Source: Candidatus Bipolaricaulota bacterium (GTDB taxonomy: Bacteria > Bipolaricaulota > Bipolaricaulia > M55B111). Taken from it: 64,000 nt of DNA. The stretch covers positions 1-64,000 of the forward strand of contig JAIPHJ010000007.1 of the NCBI GenBank assembly GCA_021735245.1, in the 5' to 3' direction. Below the pieces are notes generated by a model. It did no database searches and was not told the DNA's origin. It saw nothing but the letters and a program-made list of their open reading frames with translations. How positions within the stretch are numbered: the first letter of the stretch is position 1; the number at the start of each line of letters is the position of its first letter. The translations under genes were made by a program, and so were the position numbers. Below, piece after piece: positions 48,785 to 58,779 of the stretch.

Positions 48785-49531
48785 TATAATCGTAATTGTC
48801 AGGGGAGTCGCGATGATTATCCCCGGGATACCGAGCAACAGACCTATAATCACCTGAGATTTCAACAGAACTACAGGAGAAAGTGAAACGGCTCGCTGCT
48901 GAACCAACGGGGTGATCAGGTAGCCTCCGATCGCATGGACGACGACAAATATTATAGCCACCGGGATCATCAAAGCTGGATCTTTAATAAACGCGACGAG
49001 AAAAGCTGGGACGACCGCGACCACCGGCCCCAGAAACGGCACGAAAGCCAGCATTCCCAGCGCGAGCGAATTGGGTACCCTCGCAGCTATCAACCCGGCT
49101 GTCGTCAATATTCCGACACTGGCCATTACGACGACAAGGCCTATGAGCCATTTCTGGAGCGCCAGCCCGATCGACTTTAGGGTCTCCCTGAGTTCACTCC
49201 TCCTGTTTTGGGGAAACGTCTTCAACAATCCATCTACGTACAACCCGGGATTTATTGAAATATAAATTCCTGTCACGATTACGAAGGCGACGGAAACTAC
49301 GACTCCCACGGTTTCTGAGAAAAATCCGGTTATATTACCCACTACCCCGCTGCCCAGGGACCATAGTTTCTCGGTACTTTGAGTAAGTAAGATCAGTGAC
49401 TGACCCCAGCCTGTACCTTTCAACATTTCGCCAATGTCTTTCTCTGCCCGGGGCAACTTTTCTCGTATAACCGATATCTCCCGGCCGACACGGTTTCCCT
49501 TGAACCAGCCACCGAGCACGGAAACCAACAA
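48737..49531 (-). pseudogene. AI-2E family permease, truncated at both ends
   Basis: AI-2E core (FVPFLGPVVAVVPAFLVAF...GLLLGIPGIIIATPLTITIIV) whose last residues (PAPRDGACIKID) are encoded by the element right end; N-terminal TM region missing. Confidence 0.65.
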
Positions 49532-50028
49532 TAAATGGCCTTAGGTTAAATACGAACAAGGAAGGCCTTAAACTGCGCAAGTTGTAATTAGATATATCGT
49601 AACTAAGTGGTATAGTAATAACCCTGTCGAAATCTGTCAAGTTGTCGGGTTTCAACTCAGAATCTAACCCTGTGGGAGGTTTGCCGGAAAGCACTCGACG
49701 CTGAGGAAAAACTTATCTACCAAAAAGTCTCGCTTAAATTCGGGGACCTAACGCCTTGCGGAGCTAAATCACCAAAACCAGCCGCGGTAGCTTCATACTT
49801 GAAAGAATTATTTATAGTTGATAAGCTACTATTTGTTGGGTCGGGATGTCCTGTAAATTCAAATAACAAATAATTTGAAATTATTCTGCTATCTTAAACT
49901 ACAATTCCTGCTGCGACTTAACAATTTTAGTTAAATTCGACTTTTTACTAAAGAATCTGAATCACGGGAGGTGAAAGTCGAAGAGTGAGGAAAATTTGGT
50001 CAAAAATACTACAAAGGGGGTATAAATA

Positions 50029-51339
50029 ATGAGAGAGAAAACTGGGCTGACAATTAGTCTGGTCCTGGTAGTTGCTTTAATTTTCGGCGCGTTTTTCGCA
50101 GGTCCCGCACACGGAGCTGAATACGTAAAACTCGGCTCCATTCAACCTCTTACAGGTAGTCTGGCTGCCATGGGTGTAAGTGAACAAAACGCCATAGATA
50201 TGGCGGTGAAGGACATTAATAATGCCGGAGGTCCCCTGGGCAAGGAGGTTATGCTGGTTAGACAGGATTCTCAGACGAAACCCGCTGCCGGCGCTTCAGC
50301 TGCCCACAAACTGATAAGCGTTTCCGGAGTCCCGGCAATAATTGGCGCCACGTCCAGTGGCGTTACAATAGCGATTTCAGAAGTTACAATTCCCAATCAG
50401 ACGGTCCAAATTTCCACCGGTTCCACTTCTCCTCGGATTACTTACCTCGACGACAACGATTTCGTATCCCGTACGGCCCCACCAGACATCTATTGCGGTG
50501 GAGCAATGGCTATGTGGGCGAGAGAACAGGGTTCCGAAAAAGCGTCTACTTTCGTGGTGGAGAACCCTTACGGTTTAGGGCTCTCGCATGCATTTGCCGA
50601 CGCATTCGAGGCAGCCGGTGGCGAAATACTCAACCAGGTAGGGATTCTGAAGAACAAGTCGTCCTATAGATCTGAACTCCGGACAGCTTTTGAAGGAGAT
50701 CCGGACGTGGTAATGAACGCGGCGTACGCAAAGGACGACATCGTAGCCATGAAACAATGGTACGAACTGGATCTGCCAAAAGTGTGGTTCGAAGCACCGG
50801 AAGGTAGAACGGTAGGAATGATAGACGAATTAGGCGAGATATACAACGGAATTCCAGTAATTGATATGCACACTCCGACTACTAGCTTTCGGGAGAAGTT
50901 CTCGCAGAACTACGAAGACACCTATGACCGAAGAGTGGGTGTCTGGACAAGACACGCCTACGATGCTACGATGGCTATTGCCCTAACTATTCAAAAGATA
51001 GGTCCCGAGTATCTGGATGCTTCCCGGGTCGAAAAGGCCAAATTGATCAGGGATCACTTGAGGGACGTAACCAACCCGCCGGGAGAAAAGGTCACTTATC
51101 CCGACGCTTTCGCAAAAGGTAAAGAGTTATTGAACGAAGGAAAGGAAATCAATTACGAGGGTGTATCCGGTGCCGTGGACTTCACGGAAACCGGGGACGT
51201 GGTAAATGACTTTATGATCTGGCGAGTGAAGAACCAGGAATTCGTTGAAGAGAAGAAAATCAAGTCAGAAGATATACTTGACTTTTTGGAAAAACATGGA
51301 ATTATGAAGGAATACGAAGAGAGGTGGGGAGGACAATAA
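50029..51339 (+). CDS. Branched-chain amino acid-type ABC transporter substrate-binding protein
   Basis: Signal peptide; VKLGSIQPLTGSLAAMGVSEQNAIDMAVKDINNAGG. Confidence 0.85.
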   Translation: MREKTGLTISLVLVVALIFGAFFAGPAHGAEYVKLGSIQPLTGSLAAMGVSEQNAIDMAVKDINNAGGPLGKEVMLVRQDSQTKPAAGASAAHKLISVSGVPAIIGATSSGVTIAISEVTIPNQTVQISTGSTSPRITYLDDNDFVSRTAPPDIYCGGAMAMWAREQGSEKASTFVVENPYGLGLSHAFADAFEAAGGEILNQVGILKNKSSYRSELRTAFEGDPDVVMNAAYAKDDIVAMKQWYELDLPKVWFEAPEGRTVGMIDELGEIYNGIPVIDMHTPTTSFREKFSQNYEDTYDRRVGVWTRHAYDATMAIALTIQKIGPEYLDASRVEKAKLIRDHLRDVTNPPGEKVTYPDAFAKGKELLNEGKEINYEGVSGAVDFTETGDVVNDFMIWRVKNQEFVEEKKIKSEDILDFLEKHGIMKEYEERWGGQ

Positions 51340-51359
51340 GTCTTTAAGCCTTTAAGCCG

Positions 51360-51396
51360 GGGGAAGCTGCTGCCGTCGTATAGCAGCTTCCCCTTT
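51360..51396 (+). terminator. Intercistronic hairpin/terminator-attenuator in the liv-type operon
   Basis: ggggaagctgct / agcagcttcccc 12-bp perfect stem followed by tttataatta. Confidence 0.7.
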
Positions 51397-51427
51397 ATAA
51401 TTATCGGAAATGACGGGACGTGATTGA

Positions 51428-52285
51428 ATGCAACTTCTGGCGAACGGAATAATCATGGGAGCTATAATCTCCGTGGGAGCCGTGGGTTTGACTCTGGTGT
51501 CCCGGATACTGCACTTCTTTTATTTCGGTTACGCTGGAATGTTGGTCTTCGGCGCCTATTTTACCCTCACCTTCTTCAATTTTGTCGAACTTCCTCTGGT
51601 GGTCTCTTTATTACTTAGCATAGGCCTGTTGGCTGCCCTGGCAATTGCTATCGATAGGTTGACTTTTAAATCCCTTCGATCCAGAGGCACTGGCCCCTTC
51701 GGCATGATGGTGGTCGGAATAGGACTGGAACTGCTACTTAGAAGCAGTGTAAGGCTAATCTGGGGTAGCGACGTGATGAGGTTCGAGTTGCCCATAAAGA
51801 GAGCTCTGGTCTTTCCTTTCGATGTTAGAATTACGACGAATCAGCTAATAATCATAGGGGCTTCTTTATTGTTGATGTATTTACTCCACCTGTTTCTCGA
51901 CATGACTAAAATCGGTAAGGCCATGAGGGCCACTGCTGATAACATCGAACTGGCGAAGGTCAAGGGCATAGATACTGAAAAAGTAATAATGTGGACCTGG
52001 GGACTGGCGGCAATTTCCGCCGGTGCCGCTGGTTTCTTTTTGGCCCTGGATACCAGACTGGTTCCCATTATGGGCTGGAAATTATTGCTGCCCCTATTTG
52101 CTGCGGTAATCCTTGGGGGAGTGGGAAACCCGTACGGAGCGGTCGTGGGCGGGATGGTCATAGGTCTCTCCCAGGAGATCTCCGCCGGCTTTATGGCCCC
52201 TTCTTACAAACCAGCAGTCGCTTTCGTGATTATGACCCTGACGTTACTTGTCAAGCCGTCAGGCTTATTCGGTAGAGGTGGTTAA
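51428..52285 (+). CDS. livH: Branched-chain amino acid ABC transporter permease (LivH-like)
   Basis: LivH topology; AVILGGVGNPYGAVVGGMVIGLSQE. Confidence 0.85.
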   Translation: MQLLANGIIMGAIISVGAVGLTLVSRILHFFYFGYAGMLVFGAYFTLTFFNFVELPLVVSLLLSIGLLAALAIAIDRLTFKSLRSRGTGPFGMMVVGIGLELLLRSSVRLIWGSDVMRFELPIKRALVFPFDVRITTNQLIIIGASLLLMYLLHLFLDMTKIGKAMRATADNIELAKVKGIDTEKVIMWTWGLAAISAGAAGFFLALDTRLVPIMGWKLLLPLFAAVILGGVGNPYGAVVGGMVIGLSQEISAGFMAPSYKPAVAFVIMTLTLLVKPSGLFGRGG

Positions 52286-52288
52286 CCA

Positions 52289-53215
52289 GTGAGTGGACCA
52301 GCAGGCTTTTTGATATTTTTCCTAACCTATGCCGTCGTTTACGCAATTCTGGCAATTGGATTAAATATCCAGTGGGGCTTTACCGGTCTCGTTAATTTCG
52401 GCGTAGCGGGCTTCTTTGCCGTCGGAGCATATGTCTCCGCATTTATGAGTGGTAGTCCAAGTCCATATCATCTGGGAGGTTTTGGGATACCGTTTCCGTT
52501 TGCTCTGTTAATTGCTATGGTAGTTTCCGGTCTATTTGCCCTTATCCTCGGAATACCAGTTATCAGGTTGAGGGAGGACTACCTGGCAATCGTGACTATC
52601 GGGTTTGCGGAAATCGTTCGCCTGATAATAGTTTCGGAGCGAAATATTACAAAGGGACCTTACGGCATGGGTGTAATAAAGCCCTATAAAGAAGTGATTT
52701 CCTCGCCAATGTATGGTCTGTTTTACCTTGGCATCTCTTTGGCAATACTTGCAATCCTGTACCTGGCGATAGCAAGAGTCGTTGGTTCTCCCTGGGGCAG
52801 GGTTCTCCGGACGATAAGGGAAGACGAAAGGGTAGCTCTGGTACTAGGTAAGAACGTTAATTGGTTTAAACTCCAGGTACTTGTACTCGGGTCGATGGTT
52901 TTTGGGCTTGGCGGGGCTGTTTTCGCTCACTTCTTCAACTTTATCACCCCAAACCACTTTCTTCCCATGGAGACTTTCCTTGTCTGGGTAATGGTTATGG
53001 CGGGTGGAAGTGGAAACAACCTGGGAGTAATAATAGGAGCAGTGGCGGTAAGAGGTCTATGGGAGGGCATGATGTTTTTGAGCGACGTTCTTCCGCAGGG
53101 CGTCCAGATAGGCGCCGTGCGCCTGGGTGTAATCGGGTTACTTCTTATACTGGTAATCATGTTAAAGCCCGAGGGGATTCTGGGCGAGAGAAAAACTGCC
53201 TCTGATATATTGTAA
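52289..53215 (+). CDS. livM: Branched-chain amino acid ABC transporter permease (LivM-like)
   Basis: LNIQWGFTGLVNFGVAGFFAVGAY; MVMAGGSGNNLGVIIGAVAV. Confidence 0.85.
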   Translation: MSGPAGFLIFFLTYAVVYAILAIGLNIQWGFTGLVNFGVAGFFAVGAYVSAFMSGSPSPYHLGGFGIPFPFALLIAMVVSGLFALILGIPVIRLREDYLAIVTIGFAEIVRLIIVSERNITKGPYGMGVIKPYKEVISSPMYGLFYLGISLAILAILYLAIARVVGSPWGRVLRTIREDERVALVLGKNVNWFKLQVLVLGSMVFGLGGAVFAHFFNFITPNHFLPMETFLVWVMVMAGGSGNNLGVIIGAVAVRGLWEGMMFLSDVLPQGVQIGAVRLGVIGLLLILVIMLKPEGILGERKTASDIL

Positions 53216-53229
53216 AGGAGCATTAAGCC

Positions 53230-53982
53230 ATGCTGACCGTCCAAAATTTGGAAAAGTCTTTTGGGGGTATCAGGGCTGTTGATGGCTGTAGTTTCGAGGT
53301 GGAGGACGAAACCATTACCGGTCTTATCGGACCCAACGGGGCCGGTAAAACCACGGTATTCAACCTGATAAGCGGTTTCTATCAACCGGACGGGGGGAAA
53401 ATCTTGTTCAGGGAAAACAGAATAGATGATCTACCTCCTTACAGAATACCACACCTTCGACTTGCGAGAACATTTCAGATTACGCGAGAACTCCAGAAAA
53501 TGACCGTTATAGATAACTTAATGGTCGCTCCTCTTGACCAGATGGGGGAAAGTCTGTGGAACTCCTGGTTCAGGATTCCGTCGGTTAAAAACCAGGAGCG
53601 GAAGATAAAAGAAAAAGCACTTGATGTCCTCGATTTTCTGGAGATTGAAGATTTAAAAGACGAGTACGCGGGGAACCTTTCGGGCGGCCAGAAAAAATTG
53701 CTGGAGTTCGGTCGAACGATGATGACTGACCCGGAGCTGATTTTGCTGGACGAGCCCGGGGCTGGGATCAACCCCACACTTATGAAGAAGTTAAACGGTT
53801 ATATTGAAACTCTGCGGTCGGAGGAAAGTATGACGTTCTTTCTCATCGAACACGATATGGATCTGGTCATGCAGCTATGCGACCCCATTATAGTAATGAG
53901 CGAAGGCAAGAAGCTTGCCGAGGGGAGTGCCAGAGAAATTCAGGAGAACGAGAAAGTCCTGGAAGCCTATCTGGGTGGTTAA
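53230..53982 (+). CDS. livG: Branched-chain amino acid ABC transporter ATPase (LivG-like)
   Basis: GPNGAGKTT; RLARTFQITRELQKMTVIDNLMV; LSGGQKKLLEFGRTMM. Confidence 0.9.
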   Translation: MLTVQNLEKSFGGIRAVDGCSFEVEDETITGLIGPNGAGKTTVFNLISGFYQPDGGKILFRENRIDDLPPYRIPHLRLARTFQITRELQKMTVIDNLMVAPLDQMGESLWNSWFRIPSVKNQERKIKEKALDVLDFLEIEDLKDEYAGNLSGGQKKLLEFGRTMMTDPELILLDEPGAGINPTLMKKLNGYIETLRSEESMTFFLIEHDMDLVMQLCDPIIVMSEGKKLAEGSAREIQENEKVLEAYLGG

Positions 53983-53983
53983 A

Positions 53984-54688
53984 ATGCCTCTGCTGGAAGC
54001 AAAAGACGTCGTATCCGGTTACGGGAAGGTGGAAATCCTTCACGACGTTTCAGTTCACGTCGACGAAGAAGAAATGGTTTCGATAATAGGACCAAATGGC
54101 TCAGGCAAGTCCACGCTGATGAAAACCATCTTTGGGTTATTAAATGCCTGGGAAGGAGAAGTGAACTTCGAAGGGCGTGATATAACTGGATTTAAGCCGA
54201 ATGAAATAGTCCGTGAAGGTCTTTGCTACGTGCCTCAGGAGAGTAACATCTTCCCTACTTTGACCGTGGAAGAGAATTTAGATATGGGAGCCTTTATCCG
54301 AACCGACGACTATTCCGAGGAACTTCAAAACGTATACGAGTTATTTCCAGCTTTAACAAAGAAAAAAGACCAGCAGGTTGGTAATCTGTCAGGGGGGCAG
54401 CAACAGATGGTGGCAATGGGGTCGGCATTAATGCTAAACCCCTCCATACTACTGTTAGATGAGCCGACCGCCGGCCTGGCGCCAAACCTGGCTCAGATGA
54501 TCCTGGAAAGGATAAAAGACATAAACGATACCGGGGTAGCTATACTCATCGTGGAGCAAAACGCCCGGGAGGCCCTGAAGTTATCGAATAGAGGGTACGT
54601 ACTGGCAATGGGAAAGAACAAGTTTACCGGTAAAAGCGACGACTTGTTGGATAACGAGGAAGTAGGAAAGCTATACCTTGGCGGTTAA
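53984..54688 (+). CDS. livF: Branched-chain amino acid ABC transporter ATPase (LivF-like)
   Basis: GPNGSGKST; YVPQESNIFPTLTVEENL; LSGGQQQMVAMGSALM. ATG at 53984. Confidence 0.9.
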   Translation: MPLLEAKDVVSGYGKVEILHDVSVHVDEEEMVSIIGPNGSGKSTLMKTIFGLLNAWEGEVNFEGRDITGFKPNEIVREGLCYVPQESNIFPTLTVEENLDMGAFIRTDDYSEELQNVYELFPALTKKKDQQVGNLSGGQQQMVAMGSALMLNPSILLLDEPTAGLAPNLAQMILERIKDINDTGVAILIVEQNAREALKLSNRGYVLAMGKNKFTGKSDDLLDNEEVGKLYLGG

Positions 54689-55386
54689 TCGCCATTCCCG
54701 GTTTCACTATATCGACGACGTGCTGGATTACCTTTGCTCGACCCAAAGTTTCTTCAGGAACTCCTTCAGTTCAAATCTCAAGCTTGTTACTCAATCTGAA
54801 ACCTATCCTCTAACTTCTCCATACGATCCGTGATAACCGTACTCGAGTTCGTCATATTCGCGCATAGCCGGACCTGAAAATCCTTGCTCCCGGATCTCCT
54901 GAGTCTTTCGGGAAACCCTGGAACTGACTGGAGACGAATCAGCTGATTTTCTGCAGGTCGCGCCACTACTGTGTATTACTTTACTCAAATTCCCCTATAC
55001 GGCCGAGATCACCATAGTGTGACCTGTCCATACTGCTGGACGAAGGGGCGCTCTCTGGCTGAATTTAAGACCCTACAGTGTAAAAGGCAGGTTTAGTTCT
55101 TACAATAAGTAAGATAATAATATAGAAGTTAGTTATCCGGGCTTTTAGGGAAAAAATATCTAATCAAGAGAGTGTGGATTATTAGAACTGTTACAGCTAT
55201 TACCAATAGCATTATAAACGTGTACGGGCTCAATACTCTCAGGAGGTTACGGCAGGGGATGGGGATACAAAACATTGGAACGTCGAGGTAGAAACTTCCC
55301 CAAAAAGAGCAGCTCAATCAGTTCTTTCCTGATTCACCAATGCAAGAACCAACTAGAACCTACCCCTTTTTGGATACTGTAGATTT

Positions 55387-56261
55387 ATGAACAAAAATAA
55401 ATTTCCACTTTTTCCCGTTATCTTCTTGCTCATCTTAATCAGTACACCCGCTCAGTTAACTGAGGCTGAAATCCCCCGGAACAAAATAGATAGACTGGTA
55501 GAAAAAGGACGGGAAGCTGCAGAGAAGTCTCGGTTTAAGACTAGAACTGAACAGCAACTGAAGAAAGCTCTAAACGTTTATAAAAGAGTCTTGGAGATAG
55601 ATCCGGATAATACTCATTCTTTAACCAGGCTATCTTCCGGGTATTACATGTTGGCTGAAGCCTATCTTGGCTACGAAGACAGGAAGGAGGCTTACAAGAA
55701 AGGCTTGATTACGGAGTGAGAAGTCTCCGGACGAACCCGGAATTCAGGCGGCTACACAACGAGAAGGGATTTTCTGCATTGAAAAAGTTACCGGAATCTC
55801 TTGATAACGTAGAAGGTTTACTATGGACTGCCGGAAACCTCGGAATGTTGGCGGAAAGTCAGGGAATACTGGAGTCGCTCGATTCACTCCCGGCGCTGGT
55901 TGAGTTAAACGAGCGGGTTATAGAGTTAGACAAAGGATATTTAGGAGCTGCGGCTCACAACGCTCTGGGTTGTATCTCTGCCGTGGTATTGAAGAAAACG
56001 CCACTTACCTTCTGGCAGGTTTACAATCACGGTTTCAGCTGGGAAGGAACAAGAGAACACTTCCAGAAAGCCATAGACCAGGCTCCTGAATACCTTGGAC
56101 ATTACTTCTCCTACGCCTACTATTACGCGCTCAATAAAAATAAAGAGGATTTAGCCAGAAGCTTGCTGGAAAAAGTCATCCAGAAGCCGTTAGGCGATTC
56201 TTATCCTTTGATGCATGAGGTTGCAAAGGAGAAAGCAGAAATACTTATTAATAGGCTTTGA
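55387..56261 (+). pseudogene. TRAP transporter TatT-component-like TPR lipoprotein/secreted protein, interrupted by a frameshift
   Basis: ORFs 55387..55719 and 55716..56261 are two halves of one TPR-like protein; restoring one base near 55704-55707 gives KEAYKKGLDYGVRSLRTNPEFRR. Confidence 0.65.
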
Positions 56262-56409
56262 ATCGATCATTCTCCGGCTGAAATTTATAAACCCTCGTCA
56301 CCAAGTCACAAACTTACCCTTTTAATTTCCCCTCTGAAGGTTCTGCTGGCACAGTAAAGCCAATTTTTTCTCTCCCAATCGGGGGGAGGAGGCAGTGGAA
56401 GTATCCGAA

Positions 56410-56427
56410 ACAGGTTGTATCACCTGT
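56410..56427. promoter_or_regulatory. Palindromic operator-like site 1
   Basis: ACAGGT-TGTATC-ACCTGT, perfect 6-bp arms. Confidence 0.6.
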
Positions 56428-56507
56428 GTTGTTACTTTACAGATTCACTTGCCTGTATTATATTAACTAGAGAAGTGAAGAGTTGTTACTAGACTGGGAG
56501 GATTAAA

Positions 56508-57146
56508 TTGGACCCTCAAGTTTATGCCGTCCTAACAGGTGACGTAGTTAATTCCGGTGCCCTGGAAGGCTACGGAGAATCTCTGGATTACGCTTTTAAT
56601 GAGTTTGAAGGAGACTATCAGAAGAAACTACCCCTCAAGGTAGACCGGTATGCAGGGGATAGGTTTCAAGTTTTGTATAGCGATCCCGTCACCTCACTTC
56701 GAGGGTCTCTTTACCTTATAACAAAGCTAGCTTCTATGGAACCGCAGGTCCAGGTCAGAATATCAATTGGTATTGGTAAAATTGATGTGCTTCCGCAAGA
56801 GCGAGTATCTACAGGGGAAGGAGAAGCATTCCGCTTATCCGGGCGGAATTTGAATAAAATGAAGAAACATCAGCGAATTACGTTAGAGGTCTCAGACGAA
56901 ATCCCCAAGCGAAACGTAAATAATCTCCTGCGGGGAACAACGTACTTACTTTCAGCGTTGCTGATGAACCTTTCTTCAACTCAAGCAGAGGTCATCTGTT
57001 ACAAACTTAGGGATTACACCCAGGAGGAAATTGCCAAAGAAACGGATAGAACACAGCAAACAGTCAGCGATATATTGATTGCAGGTTACTGGAGGAATCT
57101 GGAAAGTTTCCTTAAAGTTTTCGAGAAAGAATTCTCGGAGGGATGA
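56508..57146 (+). CDS. SatD-like protein with C-terminal HTH
   Basis: YAVLTGDVVNSGAL...RYAGDRFQVLYSDP...VRISIGIGKI...GEGEAFRLSGRNL, then HTH STQAEVICYKLRDYTQEEIAKETDRTQQTVSDIL. TTG start. Confidence 0.65.
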   Translation: MDPQVYAVLTGDVVNSGALEGYGESLDYAFNEFEGDYQKKLPLKVDRYAGDRFQVLYSDPVTSLRGSLYLITKLASMEPQVQVRISIGIGKIDVLPQERVSTGEGEAFRLSGRNLNKMKKHQRITLEVSDEIPKRNVNNLLRGTTYLLSALLMNLSSTQAEVICYKLRDYTQEEIAKETDRTQQTVSDILIAGYWRNLESFLKVFEKEFSEG

Positions 57147-57150
57147 TGTA

Positions 57151-57168
57151 ACAGGCTTATACACCTGT
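57151..57168. promoter_or_regulatory. Palindromic operator-like site 2
   Basis: ACAGGC-TTATAC-ACCTGT, 5/6 arm match. Confidence 0.55.
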
Positions 57169-57179
57169 ATTTGTTAATA

Positions 57180-57197
57180 ACAGGTCTTATTACCTGT
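57180..57197. promoter_or_regulatory. Palindromic operator-like site 3
   Basis: ACAGGT-CTTATT-ACCTGT, perfect 6-bp arms. Confidence 0.6.
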
Positions 57198-57212
57198 ATT
57201 TATGAGAAAACA

Positions 57213-57752
57213 ATGAAAATTGACAAGAGATACCTAAATATCTATGGGCCAATTTTCTTCGGCTTGATACTATTCGGAACCATCAGGGGGGTTAGCAAAT
57301 TCGGTCTTGTCGGGAATGTAGACCAATTATACGCCTATGGCATCATCTTAGTTGTCTGGTCAATAATAATTTTTCCGGTAGGTGAGTTTATCGGTCAATA
57401 CTTAAAGCAAAAAGAGCCGAAAAATTACCAAAGCTCGGGACTCAAAAGTGCCGGAAAGGATATTGGTCGGTTGGAGCGTACGATGATTATGGTCTTCTAC
57501 CTCGGAGGTTCACTGCAAGGAATCGCGTTTTTGGTCGTAGCAAAGTCGATTTACCGATTTGGGGATCTCAGTAATGAGAAAGAAGAGGAAGACACTGATG
57601 AAGAGGAAGACACTGATGAAGAGGAAATAAAATTTTCAATTTCCGAGTATATCATCCTCGGAAGCCTTTTGAGTTATACCGTGGCAATAATTGGAGGAAT
57701 TTTAATTAAATTACTTTTAAGCCACCTCGGCCTTAGCCTGCCATCTATTTGA
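57213..57752 (+). CDS. Membrane protein resembling the C-terminal part of DUF3307 proteins
   Basis: GKDIGRLERTMIMVFYLGGSLQGIAFLVVAKSIYRFGDL...EYIILGSLLSYTVAIIGGILIK; the track start at 57171 would place the operator sites inside the CDS. Confidence 0.55.
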   Translation: MKIDKRYLNIYGPIFFGLILFGTIRGVSKFGLVGNVDQLYAYGIILVVWSIIIFPVGEFIGQYLKQKEPKNYQSSGLKSAGKDIGRLERTMIMVFYLGGSLQGIAFLVVAKSIYRFGDLSNEKEEEDTDEEEDTDEEEIKFSISEYIILGSLLSYTVAIIGGILIKLLLSHLGLSLPSI

Positions 57753-57813
57753 AGAACTAAGAGAATAAACATAAAAGGAATCCTCTACTTTCCTGCTCCT
57801 AAAGGTTGTTTTC

Positions 57814-58665
57814 TTAATAAACTTCGGGCACGCCGTACTCCAATTCGGTAACTTCAAGTTCAATATAGGTAAAATCAACCGAATCCAGTTTCCAGACACC
57901 TTCCCCTTTTATCGGAAGTCGGAGTCCTTCCATTGCACCGTACTCTTTAATGGGTGTAGTCCACGTCTCAAGGGTCGGTTCGTCTCCGCCAGTATAGTAA
58001 CGATCCGCGACGAAATCGACCAATCTTCCAGCCTCGTCGAAGTGCAGGACGGCCGATACTGTTTTCCCGTGATCGGTCATTGTCGCCCTGGCAGAGGTTG
58101 AATCGATCGGTTCCCAGCTAATGTAGTCGCTAAGATACGCGGTAGGAAACCACATAATCTCGTTCAAGTACCTGACAAGTGTACCCTGATCGATATCGTC
58201 TCCTCTTGCGTCCGCTATCTTAATAAAAGGAGGAAGCTTGATAAGCATATTCCCCTCGCCCCTGTAGTATTTGTCTCGCCCGACAACTGAGACCAGCGGA
58301 AGGAAACTCATATCAGTTTTCCAGATAAAACCCGGTGGATCGGTCGTATAATACTGTTCAGCTTCGAAACTCATCCAGGAACCGTCCTCACTCTGACGGA
58401 AGCGACCCTCCTGTTTCAGACGCACCGTCTTTACTTTTTTTCTTCCAATTATTCCCGCGTACCTTAAATGTCTCTGAACTGGTTCAGGCAAGCCGGACAG
58501 GTCCTCTTCAGTTATTACTTCGGCCTCACCGGTTTCGGCCGATTCAAAAAGTTCTTGAACTTCTTTCTCAACTTTGTTATTAAATAGTCTCTTATCCATG
58601 TAAATTAGGGTAACCCCAAGCACGATCACCACGCTAAGTACTGCAACGGATATTTTCCACCACAT
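57814..58665 (-). CDS. DUF6544-like family protein
   Basis: LPEPVQRHLRYAGIIGRKKVKTVRLKQEGRFR...WFPTAYLSDYISWEPIDSTSARATM. Confidence 0.6.
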   Translation of the reverse strand: MWWKISVAVLSVVIVLGVTLIYMDKRLFNNKVEKEVQELFESAETGEAEVITEEDLSGLPEPVQRHLRYAGIIGRKKVKTVRLKQEGRFRQSEDGSWMSFEAEQYYTTDPPGFIWKTDMSFLPLVSVVGRDKYYRGEGNMLIKLPPFIKIADARGDDIDQGTLVRYLNEIMWFPTAYLSDYISWEPIDSTSARATMTDHGKTVSAVLHFDEAGRLVDFVADRYYTGGDEPTLETWTTPIKEYGAMEGLRLPIKGEGVWKLDSVDFTYIELEVTELEYGVPEVY

Positions 58666-58779
58666 AATCTATCATCTCCTCGAAAACTTCTCTACCTCAG
58701 TCCAGAAACCCGGCCCCCCGAGCCCGGCACGCCGGTTAAAAACAACAGGATCTGAACGACGATCAAACCAATGAACAGA

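Noticed and set aside
49766-49800. aaatcaccaaaaccagccgcggtagcttc as another element left end
   Set aside because: Only the first ~12 bases match well; too short to support a separate copy.
54803-54988. 61-aa minus ORF after livF
   Set aside because: Low-complexity short ORF with no motif, SD or partner gene.
57582-57623. Short tandem repeat as a CRISPR-like array
   Set aside because: Adjacent in-frame coding repeat without spacers; explained as a linker duplication.
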